Shown here piece after piece: positions 51,765-59,569 of a stretch of DNA of 64,000 nt. The stretch lies in the NCBI RefSeq assembly GCF_009687865.1, contig NZ_BLAE01000041.1, positions 24,462 to 88,461 on the forward strand, read 5' to 3'. The notes below the pieces were generated by a model. It had not been told where the DNA came from. It saw only the letters and a program-made list of their open reading frames with translations, and did not search any database. This DNA is from Acrocarpospora macrocephala. Lineage in GTDB: Bacteria > Actinomycetota > Actinomycetes > Streptosporangiales > Streptosporangiaceae. Within the stretch, counting starts at the first letter, position 1. The number at the start of each line of letters is the position of its first letter. The position numbers were made by a program, and so were the translations under genes.

Positions 51765-52727
51765 CTACCAGCCCTGGTACTCATTGACGTTGTCGCGGGT
51801 GACGAGTTCGCTCGGGATGAGAATGGTCTGCTGCGCCGGCGGCTTCTTGGCGATGATGTCCTGCGCCACCTGCACGGCACGGCGTACCATCTCGGCCGGG
51901 TTCTGGGTGGCGGTGCCGATGAAGGGCGAGCCCGAGCGGAGCAGCTCGGCCACGGCCTCCGGGCTGCCGTCCACGCCGGTGACCTTCACCTGCGTGGACT
52001 TGCCCGCCTGCTCCACCGCCAGGACGGCGCCCAGCGCGGAGGGGTCGTTCATGCCGAAGATGCCCTGGACGTCCGGGGAGGCGGTCAGCATGTCCGTGGT
52101 GACGGCCAGCCCCGAGGCGCGGTCGTTCTTGGACGCCTGCTGGCCCACGACCTTGATGCCCGGATAGTTCTTCAGCACGTTCTTGCACCCGGCGATGCGG
52201 TCGCGGATCGTCTGGATCGGCGTGCCGTCCACGAGCAGGACGTTGCCCGTGCCGGCCATCTCCTTGAACAGGTAGTCGCACGACTTCTCGCCTGCCTGCA
52301 CGGCGTCGGTCATGATGACGGCGTCCGCGCCCTTGGCCGGGGTGTCGACGGCGATGACGATGACGCCGGCCTGCTTGGCGCGGGCGATCGCGGGCTCGAT
52401 GCCGTTCTCGTCCACGGCGCTGATCACGATCAGGTCGACGCCCTGCTGGATGAACGCGTCGATCTGGTTGTTCTGGTTGGCCAGGTCGAGCTGCGCGTCC
52501 TGGGTGTTCTCGGTGGCCCCGATCTTCGCGGCGGCCTCTTTGGCGCCCTTGTCCATGGCGGAGAAGAACGGGTTTGACATGTCCTGGACCATCAGGCCGA
52601 TCTGCTCGATCTTCTGCGGGGTCCCGCCGGCCTCGACCTCGCCGGACGTACAGGCGGTGAGGCCCAGCATCGTGACGGCGGCGGTGGTAGTGGCGAGCGC
52701 GTGGCGGCATCGGGGGGTGAACTGCAT
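51765..52727 (-). CDS. Sugar-binding lipoprotein (RbsB-like)
   Basis: The 320-residue protein has a lipoprotein signal with LGLTAC and a periplasmic-binding-protein type I domain (IGLMVQDMSNPFFSAMDKGAK..., IDAFIQQGVDLIVISAVD, VTGVDGSPEAVAELL). The ATG at 52727 is preceded by GGAGAG. It is the first gene of the sugar operon. The 155 bases before it hold the promoter; an imperfect TCACC...GGTGA dyad (52784-52802) is the only structure seen. Confidence 0.92.
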   Translation of the reverse strand: MQFTPRCRHALATTTAAVTMLGLTACTSGEVEAGGTPQKIEQIGLMVQDMSNPFFSAMDKGAKEAAAKIGATENTQDAQLDLANQNNQIDAFIQQGVDLIVISAVDENGIEPAIARAKQAGVIVIAVDTPAKGADAVIMTDAVQAGEKSCDYLFKEMAGTGNVLLVDGTPIQTIRDRIAGCKNVLKNYPGIKVVGQQASKNDRASGLAVTTDMLTASPDVQGIFGMNDPSALGAVLAVEQAGKSTQVKVTGVDGSPEAVAELLRSGSPFIGTATQNPAEMVRRAVQVAQDIIAKKPPAQQTILIPSELVTRDNVNEYQGW

Positions 52728-52882
52728 TTCGAATCTCTCCTCTTGCATTACAAAGGTGCGCGGGACCGGTAGCGGGATGATCACCATCGGTCACGGTGAG
52801 AGGGCAGGTGGCATCGTGAGCCGCCCCCGCAGCGGGGGAGCGGACTGTCAGGGGGTGATCGCGTACGGTCCGGGGGTGCGGG

Positions 52883-53938
52883 TCAGCAGCCGCACGATCT
52901 CCTGACGACGAGATCGGAGCTGAGCTGGCGGCGGTCTTCCGGCCGGTAGACCGGGGTGGAAGGGTCACCCCGCAACTCGGCCTTGATCTGGTCGTCGACG
53001 ATCCGCGTGAGCGTCTGCGCCGCGATGACGCCGATGGTCTCGCTGTCCTCGTTCAGCACGGTCAGCGGGGGATCCAGCAGCTCGGCCCAGGCGAACTCGT
53101 CGAAGGCGACGACCGCGACCTCGTCCGGTATCCGCACGCCTCTGGCGCGCAGCACGCGCAGGGCTCCGTGCAGCATCGGGTTGTTGCCCGCGATGATGGC
53201 CCGGGGCAGGGCGCGGCCAGGGGCGTCAAGATAGGCCGTCAGCGTGGCGTAGGCGGACTCAACATCGTTTTCACTTTCTAACACCTCGATATCGGCGCCG
53301 TACTTCAGCGCCGCCGCGCGGATGCCGCGCTCGCGCTCCGCGCGGGTGGACCAGCGCGCCGGGTAGACCAGGAACAGCCAGTCGCTGTAGCGGTGCTCGC
53401 CCAGGTGGGCGCCGACCTTCATGCTCGCGGAGAAGTTGTCGGTCGTGATGCTCGGGACCCGGGTCGCCGACTCGTGCGGGATCGAGTCCACGAAGACGAC
53501 GGGGATGTCCCAGTCTTCGAGCAGTTTCATGTTGTGCGGGGCGAGCGTGAGGGTGGCGATCACTCCGGCGGTGCGTGACTGGATCAGGTCCTGGATGGTC
53601 GCGTCCTCCAGCTCGGGCGTGTAGACGCCCTCGGCCGCGATGTCGGCCACGATCGCGGTCCGGTCGGACAGGCGCAACGTGCGCTGGATGCCCTTCATCA
53701 GGTCGATGTAGTAGTAGTTGGAGGTGCTGGCAGTGACCACCGCGACCGAGCTGCGCGTGTTCTTGCGCAGCTCCTGCGCCGCCCGGTTGGGCACATAGCC
53801 AAGCTCGCGCGCGACCTTCAGCACCAGCGCCCGGCTCGCCGCGGACACGTCGTCGCCGTTGCTGAGGGCGCGGGACACCGTGTAGACCGACAGCCCCGCC
53901 GCCCGGCTCACGTCACGAAGAGTTGGCTTCCGTGCCAC
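52883..53938 (-). CDS. LacI-family transcriptional regulator
   Basis: The 351-residue protein has the LacI helix-turn-helix and hinge (TLRDVSRAAGLSVYTVSRALSNGDDVS, then GYVPNRAAQELR) and a sugar-sensing domain. The GTG at 53938 is favoured by AGGAGG six bases before it; a TTG three bases upstream is possible. Two copies of a CCTAAACGATTAGG site precede it, so it is autoregulated. It lies just upstream of the sugar importer on the same strand and is its likely repressor. Confidence 0.88.
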   Translation of the reverse strand: MARKPTLRDVSRAAGLSVYTVSRALSNGDDVSAASRALVLKVARELGYVPNRAAQELRKNTRSSVAVVTASTSNYYYIDLMKGIQRTLRLSDRTAIVADIAAEGVYTPELEDATIQDLIQSRTAGVIATLTLAPHNMKLLEDWDIPVVFVDSIPHESATRVPSITTDNFSASMKVGAHLGEHRYSDWLFLVYPARWSTRAERERGIRAAALKYGADIEVLESENDVESAYATLTAYLDAPGRALPRAIIAGNNPMLHGALRVLRARGVRIPDEVAVVAFDEFAWAELLDPPLTVLNEDSETIGVIAAQTLTRIVDDQIKAELRGDPSTPVYRPEDRRQLSSDLVVRRSCGC

Positions 53939-53947
53939 CAAGGACCT

Positions 53948-53961
53948 CCTAAACGATTAGG
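53948..53961. promoter_or_regulatory. LacI operator, copy 1
   Basis: CCTAAACGATTAGG has CCTAA/TTAGG arms around a CG centre, the classic LacI-family layout. It overlaps the ribosome-site region of the lacI gene. Confidence 0.7.
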
Positions 53962-53994
53962 TTCGCGGAACCGCTCTCGCTCAGGCCCTGCCTT

Positions 53995-54008
53995 CCTAAA
54001 CGATTAGG
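53995..54008. promoter_or_regulatory. LacI operator, copy 2
   Basis: An exact second copy of CCTAAACGATTAGG lies 47 bases from the first. Two sites at this spacing allow looping or cooperative binding over the promoter. Confidence 0.7.
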
Positions 54009-54109
54009 GTGATGCTAGGTGCCGGTGACCTGCGCGTCAATAGGGCGTATCCACAACCTCACAATCCGCCCAGCCCCAAGGAGAGGTCACTCATTGTGTG
54101 CGGTCCCGG

Positions 54110-54538
54110 TCAAGGGCGAGGGCGGTGTGGCTGGTCGCGCTGCTGCTCCGGTAGCGCTCGTCGCGCGCAGGGGGCGCAGACGCCGTACACCGCCTCGACC
54201 TCGAAGCCGTCCGTGCGGGGTTCGGCCGTCTGTTCCAGGACCAGGCCGCAGGATCGGCAGATCAGGTGGTGGTGGCGGGTGGGGCCGCAGACCCGGTAGG
54301 TCGCCTCTCCGGCCTGGGTGAAGGCGTGTACGAGGCCGGCGTCGACGAGTGAGGAGACGGCGCGGTACACGGTGGTCAGGCCGATCGGCTCGCCTCGGTT
54401 GAGTAGTTCGGCGTGCAGTTGGCGGGCGGTGATCGGCCGGGGCTCGGCGATGAGCACCTCCAGTACCTGCACGCGCTTCCTTGTCGCTCGGACGCCGGCC
54501 CCGCTGAGCTGGGCGTGCCATCGCAATATTTCGGGCAT
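54110..54538 (-). CDS. zur: Fur-family zinc uptake regulator (Zur)
   Basis: The 142-residue protein has the Fur winged helix (RATRKRVQVLEVLIAEPRPITARQLHAELL, then GLTTVYRAVSSLVDAGLVH), HHHLICRSCG and a C-terminal CAPC pair for structural zinc. It is divergent from a znuACB operon, so zinc rather than iron is the signal. The ATG at 54538 is preferred: the GTG at 54592 would place a Zur-like box inside the coding sequence. Binding zinc, it represses zinc uptake. Confidence 0.88.
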   Translation of the reverse strand: MPEILRWHAQLSGAGVRATRKRVQVLEVLIAEPRPITARQLHAELLNRGEPIGLTTVYRAVSSLVDAGLVHAFTQAGEATYRVCGPTRHHHLICRSCGLVLEQTAEPRTDGFEVEAVYGVCAPCARRALPEQQRDQPHRPRP

Positions 54539-54561
54539 GTCGGTCACCGTCGCAGCTTGAC

Positions 54562-54579
54562 AATGGTTTTCGTTTTCTA
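54562..54579 (-). promoter_or_regulatory. Zur box on the zur side
   Basis: On the minus strand TAGAAAACGAAAACCATT matches the plus-strand motif at 54605-54622 and resembles the actinobacterial TGAAAATGATTTTCA-type Zur box. It lies 24 bases before the zur ATG. Confidence 0.55.
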
Positions 54580-54604
54580 CATGGTTGTCCACGAAAGCAC
54601 CAGG

Positions 54605-54622
54605 TTGAAATGAAAACCGTTA
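54605..54622 (+). promoter_or_regulatory. Zur box on the znuA side
   Basis: TTGAAATGAAAACCGTTA lies 20 bases before the znuA ATG. With the inverted copy on the zur side it forms a divergent control region. Confidence 0.55.
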
Positions 54623-54642
54623 CTGATCTAGGAAGGCCCGGC

Positions 54643-55563
54643 ATGCATCCCCTGCGCTTTGCCGCGCTCTGCGCCCTTGCCCTGCTGCTGGCCGGATGCG
54701 GCGGCGCCGCGACTCCGGCGGCCACGACCGGATCCTCCGCCGCGGCTCCCGAGCCCATCACCGTCGTCGCCTCCACCAACGTGTACGGCGACATCGTCAA
54801 GCAGGTGGGCGGGGACAGGGTCGAGGTGACCTCGATCATCTCCGACCCCGGCCAGGACCCGCATTCCTACGAGGCCAACACCCAGAACCAGCTTGCCCTC
54901 TCCAAGGCCAGGGTGGTCGTCGAGAACGGCGGCGGGTACGACGACTTCGTCGACACCATGCTCAAGTCGAGCGGCAACACCGCCGCCGAGGTCGTCAACG
55001 CCGTCACCGTCTCGGGCAGGACGGCCCCCGCCGGCGGGGAGCTCAACGAGCACGTCTGGTACGACCTGCCGTCCGTCGCCAAGATCGCCGATCAGATCTC
55101 CGCCGCCCTGGCCAAGGCCGACCCCGCCTCCGCCGCCGCCTTCACGGCCAACGCCGACGCCTTCAAGCAGAAGCTCAAGCCCCTGGAGGACCGTACGGCC
55201 ACGATCGCGGCTCAGGCGGGCGGCACCGCGGTGGCGATCACCGAGCCGGTCCCGGTCTACCTGCTGGAGGCCGCCGGGCTCAAGAACCTCACCCCAGAGG
55301 AGTTCAGCGAGGCCATCGAGGAAGGCGACGACGTCTCCCCGCAGGTGCTGGCCGAGACGATCGCGCTGTTCACCGGCAAGAAGGTGGAGGCGCTGGTCTA
55401 CAACGAGCAGACCAGTGGCCCGCAGACCGAGCAGCTGAAGAAGGCGGCGGCCGACAACGGCGTCGCGGTGGTCCCGGTCACCGAGACCCTGACGGAAGGC
55501 AAGGACTACGTCGGCTGGATGACGGCCACCCTCGACGCCCTCCAGGCCGCTCTCATCCCATGA
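54643..55563 (+). CDS. znuA: Zinc ABC transporter binding lipoprotein (ZnuA)
   Basis: The 306-residue lipoprotein has lipobox LLLAGC and the cluster A-I fold with metal ligands in DPHSYEAN and NEHVWYD. Later YNEQTSGPQTEQL carries the fourth ligand region. It has no His-rich loop. The ATG at 54643 follows GGAAGG at six bases; the ATG at 54610 would overlap the Zur box. It hands Zn2+ to ZnuB. Confidence 0.9.
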   Translation: MHPLRFAALCALALLLAGCGGAATPAATTGSSAAAPEPITVVASTNVYGDIVKQVGGDRVEVTSIISDPGQDPHSYEANTQNQLALSKARVVVENGGGYDDFVDTMLKSSGNTAAEVVNAVTVSGRTAPAGGELNEHVWYDLPSVAKIADQISAALAKADPASAAAFTANADAFKQKLKPLEDRTATIAAQAGGTAVAITEPVPVYLLEAAGLKNLTPEEFSEAIEEGDDVSPQVLAETIALFTGKKVEALVYNEQTSGPQTEQLKKAAADNGVAVVPVTETLTEGKDYVGWMTATLDALQAALIP

Positions 55564-56354
55564 CGGTCACCACTGACACGGTGATCAGTCTCAGCGGCGC
55601 GGAGCTCGCCTTCGGCGACCGGATCCTGTGGCAGGGACTGGACCTGGAGCTGGGCCGGGGCGAGTTCGTCGCCGTCCTCGGCCCGAACGGCTCGGGCAAG
55701 ACCAGCTTCCTGCGCGTTCTGCTCGGACAGCAGCGCCTGACCGCGGGCACCCTGCTGATCGAAGGACGGCCACCCCGCCGGGGCAGCCCCCTGCTCGGCT
55801 ACATCCCGCAACATCGGGCGGTAGCTCCGCAAACACCGCTGCGGGGCCGCGACCTGATCCGGCTGGGCCTGGACGGCCACCGCTGGGGCCTGCCCATCGG
55901 CAACCTCCGCCGCCAAGTGGACGAACTGGTGGAAGCGGTAGGCGCCACGGCATTCGCCGACCGCCCGCTCGCCCTGCTCTCGGGCGGCGAGCTGCAACGG
56001 CTCCGCGTCGCGCAGGCCCTGGCCACCGACCCCGCCCTCCTGCTCTGCGACGAACCCTTGCTGTCGCTGGACCTGCACCATCAGAAGGTGGTCGCCGGCC
56101 TGGTCAACGACCGGCGGCGCTCCCACGACACCACGGTGGTGTTCGTCACCCACGAGATCAACCCCATCCTGGAGATGGCAGACCGCGTGCTCTACCTAGC
56201 CGAGGGCCGATTCCGCTTCGGCACTCCCGCAGAAGTGATGACCTCCGCGAGCCTGTCCGGCCTGTACGGAAGCCCGGTCGAAGTCCTCCACGTCAACGGC
56301 AGACTCGTCGGCGCCCCCGGTTCCCACGACCACGGCGGAGAACCCTCGGCATGA
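55560..56354 (+). CDS. znuC: Zinc ABC transporter ATPase (ZnuC)
   Basis: The 264-residue ATPase has Walker A GPNGSGKTS, Q-loop GYIPQHR, signature LSGGELQRLRVAQALA, Walker B LLLCDEPLLSLD and the switch His in VFVTHEINP. The ATG overlaps the znuA stop by four bases. Confidence 0.92.
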   Translation: MTVTTDTVISLSGAELAFGDRILWQGLDLELGRGEFVAVLGPNGSGKTSFLRVLLGQQRLTAGTLLIEGRPPRRGSPLLGYIPQHRAVAPQTPLRGRDLIRLGLDGHRWGLPIGNLRRQVDELVEAVGATAFADRPLALLSGGELQRLRVAQALATDPALLLCDEPLLSLDLHHQKVVAGLVNDRRRSHDTTVVFVTHEINPILEMADRVLYLAEGRFRFGTPAEVMTSASLSGLYGSPVEVLHVNGRLVGAPGSHDHGGEPSA

Positions 56355-57220
56355 CCGGCGACATCTGGCAACAGCTCTTCAACTTCGACAACTACGGCGA
56401 ACTCCTCGTCCTGGTCCGCAACTCGCTGATCGCCGGAGCCGTCCTGGGGCTGGTCGGCGGCGTCATCGGCACCTTCGTCATGATGCGCGACCTCGCCTTC
56501 GCCGTACACGGCATCGCCGAACTGTCCTTCGCGGGCGCCTCGGCGGCACTCCTGATCGGCGTGAACGTCGCCGCGGGTTCCCTCGCCGGATCGATCGTGG
56601 CAGCGTTGATCATCGGCGCGTTAGGCGTACGAGCAAGGGATCGCAATTCGGTCATCGGAGTGCTCATGCCCTTCGGCCTCGGCCTCGGCGTACTGTTCCT
56701 GGCCCTCTACAAAGGCCGTGCCGCGAACAAGTTCGGCCTGCTCACCGGCCAGATCGTGGCCGTGGACACCGTCCAGATGAGCTGGCTGGTCGGCACCTCC
56801 GCCGTGGTCCTCCTCGGCCTAGCCGTGGTGTGGCGCCCCCTGGTCTTCGCCAGCCTCGATCCCGAGGTCGCCGCCGCCAGAGGCGTTCCCGTCCGCATTC
56901 TGTCACCCATCTTCATGGTGCTCCTCGGCCTCTCGGTAGCCGTCTCCATCCAGGTCGTCGGCGCCCTACTGGTCCTGGCCCTGCTGGTCACCCCCGCCGC
57001 CGCGGCCATGCGGCTCACCGCCTCCCCGGTCCGGGTCACCCTGCTCAGCGTCCTGTTCGCCGTCACCTCGGTGGTGGGCGGCATCCTGCTCGCCCTGGGC
57101 AGCAGCATCCCGATCAGCCCGTACGTCACGACCATCTCCTTCGCCCTCTACCTGGGCTGCCGGGTCATCGGCGGGTCACGCGCCACTCGAAGGGCTCGAC
57201 CGGTTACCGAATCTCAGTGA
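56351..57220 (+). CDS. znuB: Zinc ABC transporter permease (ZnuB)
   Basis: The 289-residue protein has about eight membrane segments and the ABC-3 pattern (MMRDLAFAVHGIAELSFAGASAALL, DPEVAAARGVPVR, VVGALLVLALLVTPAAAAMRL). It overlaps znuC by four bases and completes the importer. Confidence 0.93.
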   Translation: MTGDIWQQLFNFDNYGELLVLVRNSLIAGAVLGLVGGVIGTFVMMRDLAFAVHGIAELSFAGASAALLIGVNVAAGSLAGSIVAALIIGALGVRARDRNSVIGVLMPFGLGLGVLFLALYKGRAANKFGLLTGQIVAVDTVQMSWLVGTSAVVLLGLAVVWRPLVFASLDPEVAAARGVPVRILSPIFMVLLGLSVAVSIQVVGALLVLALLVTPAAAAMRLTASPVRVTLLSVLFAVTSVVGGILLALGSSIPISPYVTTISFALYLGCRVIGGSRATRRARPVTESQ

Positions 57221-57262
57221 CCGAACCTACCGATGGTCGCGGATCTGGGAGAGAGTGAGCCC

Positions 57263-58159
57263 GTGTCCACGATCGAGGCTGCCGGACTGACCAAGCGCTA
57301 CCGCCAGGTCCTCGCGGTCGACGAGGTCTCGCTACGGGTCGACCCGGGGCAGATCTACGCCCTGCTGGGCCTCAACGGCGCGGGCAAGACGACGCTGATC
57401 CGCATGCTGCTTGGCATGATCGCTCCTACCGGCGGAACGGTGAACGTCCTGGGCGCTGCGGTCTCCGCCGGTGAGCGCTCGGCGTGGGCCAGGACCGGCT
57501 ACCTGGTGGAGGGCCCTGCCGCCTACCCGGAACTGACCGTGCGGGAGAACCTGCAGGTCGTCGCTCGGCTACGCCGACTGCCCGGCTCCACCGACGAGGT
57601 CATCGACCGTCTCGCGCTCACCGAGTACGCCGACCGGCGCGCCCGCTCCCTGTCCATGGGCAACCTGCAACGCCTCGCCCTGGCCAAAGCGCTCCTTCAC
57701 CGGCCTGACCTGCTCATCCTGGACGAGCCCGTCAACGGTCTGGACCCGGCGGGTGTCGTGGAAATCCGCACCCTGCTGGCCGAACTGGCCAGCGAGCACG
57801 GCACCACGGTATTCCTGTCCAGCCACCTGCTTGCCGAGGTCGCCCGCCTGGCCACCCGCGTCGGCATCATCCACCAGGGCCGCCTGATCCAGGAACTCGA
57901 CGCCGGCAACCTGGACGAGCGCCTGCGGCGCCGCCTGAGCGTGGCCACCCGCGACGACACCAAAGCCCACGCGGTACTCCAAGCCCACGGCTACCAGCCA
58001 ACCCCGGATCTGCGGCTCACCGGCGAACGCGCCACCGCCCGGCCCGAGGAGGTGGCCACTCTGCTCGTCCAGTCGGGGAATCCGCCCATCAAGCTGGTTG
58101 TGGAGGAAGAGGACCTGGAGACCTATTTCCTGCGCATGGTCGGAGCCGACGATGCGTGA
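57263..58159 (+). CDS. ABC exporter ATPase (BcrA-like)
   Basis: The 298-residue ATPase has Walker A GLNGAGKTT, a signature-like LSMGNLQRLALAKAL (Met in place of the first Gly), Walker B LLILDEPVNGLDP and the switch His in FLSSHLLAEV. The C-terminal ~80 residues are typical of bacitracin/lantibiotic-type exporters. The GTG at 57263 is chosen from the conserved opening STIEAAGLTKRY. It overlaps the permease gene by eight bases. The substrate is unknown. Confidence 0.88.
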   Translation: MSTIEAAGLTKRYRQVLAVDEVSLRVDPGQIYALLGLNGAGKTTLIRMLLGMIAPTGGTVNVLGAAVSAGERSAWARTGYLVEGPAAYPELTVRENLQVVARLRRLPGSTDEVIDRLALTEYADRRARSLSMGNLQRLALAKALLHRPDLLILDEPVNGLDPAGVVEIRTLLAELASEHGTTVFLSSHLLAEVARLATRVGIIHQGRLIQELDAGNLDERLRRRLSVATRDDTKAHAVLQAHGYQPTPDLRLTGERATARPEEVATLLVQSGNPPIKLVVEEEDLETYFLRMVGADDA

Positions 58160-58931
58160 AGCCCTGTGGGCCGAACTGCTCAAGGTGCGGCGCAGCCGCC
58201 TGCCCTGGCTTACCGCCCTGGCCTTCGCCGTCACCGCGACCGTGTGCGGGCTGTTCATATTCATCCTGCAAGACCTCGCCCGGGCCCGGGCCCTCGGGCT
58301 GATCGGCGGCAAGGCCCAGCTCAGTGGTGCCAGCGCCGACTGGCCCGGCTACCTTGCCCTGCTGGCCCAGGCCGTCAGCGTCGGCGGCCTGCTGATCTAC
58401 GGGATCACCGGCATCTGGCTGTTCGGCCGCGAGTTCAGCGACCATACAGCCAAGGATCTGCTCGCCCTGCCCACTTCTCGCACGGTGATCGTGGGTGCCA
58501 AATTCGGCCTCGCCGCCGGCTGGGCCATGCTGCTGGCCGTACAGGTGGCCGTGCTGGGCCTGCTCATCGGCGCGATGCTCGGCCTGTCGGGCTGGTCGTC
58601 CCAGACCGCGATGGCGGGAATCGGCCGCATTCTGGTCACCGCCGCGCTGACTCTCCTGCTCACCACACCGCTGTCGCTGGCCGCCAGCGTCGGCCGCGGC
58701 TACCTTGCTGCCGTCGGGGTCATGTTCGTCATGCTGTTCTGCGCTCAGGTCATCGCCGCCCTCGGCTTCGGAGCCTACTTCCCCTTGTCCGTCCCCGGCC
58801 TGTACGCCGGAATCGCCGGTCCCGACCAGGACCCGCCCGGCCTGGTCGGCTACCTGCTGGTCCTCGCGGTCGGGATCGGCGGGGTGCTCGCGACCGCGGC
58901 CTGGTGGCGGCGGGCGGACCACAATCGCTGA
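58152..58931 (+). CDS. ABC-2 type exporter permease
   Basis: The 259-residue protein starts with REALWAELLKVRRSRLPWLTALAF, typical of ABC-2 permeases of the bacitracin type, and has six membrane segments. The start overlaps the ATPase stop. It forms an exporter with that ATPase, possibly for a wall-active compound. Confidence 0.87.
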   Translation: MREALWAELLKVRRSRLPWLTALAFAVTATVCGLFIFILQDLARARALGLIGGKAQLSGASADWPGYLALLAQAVSVGGLLIYGITGIWLFGREFSDHTAKDLLALPTSRTVIVGAKFGLAAGWAMLLAVQVAVLGLLIGAMLGLSGWSSQTAMAGIGRILVTAALTLLLTTPLSLAASVGRGYLAAVGVMFVMLFCAQVIAALGFGAYFPLSVPGLYAGIAGPDQDPPGLVGYLLVLAVGIGGVLATAAWWRRADHNR

Positions 58932-58964
58932 CGGGGTGAATGGGTCGGTCCCGCAGCCACGGGG

Positions 58965-59200
58965 TCAGGAGGTGATGTCGCGGCGATTGAAGCGGGCGAG
59001 CCCGACTGCGACCAGGACCGCCGAGATGGCGATCAGGATGCTCGCGTCGGCCCACTGCATGCCGTTCTTGAGCGGTTCGCCGCCGATGTAGTAGTGGAAG
59101 GGAGACAGGTACTTCAGGCCTTGGGAGGCTTCCCGCAACGCCTCGGGGAAGTTCGCCACCGCCTCGGCCATTGCCATGCCTGCGATCTGGGGGTAGAAGC
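58965..59200 (-). pseudogene. Fragment of an ABC-2 permease gene
   Basis: The frame ends with a permease-like tail (LKYLSPFHYYIGGEPLKNG, then ASILIAISAVLVAVGLARFNRRDI). Only the last ~75 residues remain; the rest has been deleted, joining it to an ATPase fragment in another frame. Confidence 0.6.
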
Positions 59201-59345
59201 CGGTTCGGCGAAGGTGATCTCGATGTCACGGACGGCCTGCGACCGCAGCCCGGCCACGGTGTCCAGCGCGACGAGGCGGCCTTCGCGGATGATGGCGACC
59301 CGATCGGCGACCGCCTCGACCTCGCCCATGATGTGGCTGGACGAG
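59196..59345 (-). pseudogene. Fragment of an ABC ATPase gene
   Basis: SSHIMGEVEAVADRVAIIRE and the following GRLVALDTVAGLR are the post-switch part of an ABC ATPase. Walker A, signature and Walker B are missing. It precedes the permease fragment in the order expected of an exporter operon. Confidence 0.6.
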
Positions 59346-59492
59346 GTGGCCGAGGAGGCACTCGAGGTCGTGGGCCAGGACACCCCGGCCGGGCGCCGCT
59401 TGGTCGAGATGCGCGACTTCTACACCTACCTGCTCGCCGAGATGCCCGCGGTGATCGAACGCTGGCAGCAGGGGAAGAAGCCGCGCACCTGA
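59340..59492 (+). pseudogene. Fragment of a regulator-like gene
   Basis: On the plus strand the frame DTPAGRRLVEMRDFYTYLLA and AEMPAVIERWQQGKK resembles the C-terminus of GbsR/MarR-type regulators that often accompany ABC exporters. It begins abruptly where the ATPase fragment ends, so a deletion fused two oppositely oriented genes. Confidence 0.5.
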
Positions 59493-59569
59493 CGCCATGC
59501 GCGGGGACGAAGTCGAGGACCACCTTGCTGGCCAGCGTCCCCGCCGGGACCTGCCCGACGCCGCTGACG

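Noticed and set aside
54610..54642. ZnuA start at the ATG at 54610
   Set aside because: It would put part of a Zur-like box in the coding sequence and add residues before a normal lipoprotein signal; the ATG at 54643 has a good GGAAGG site.
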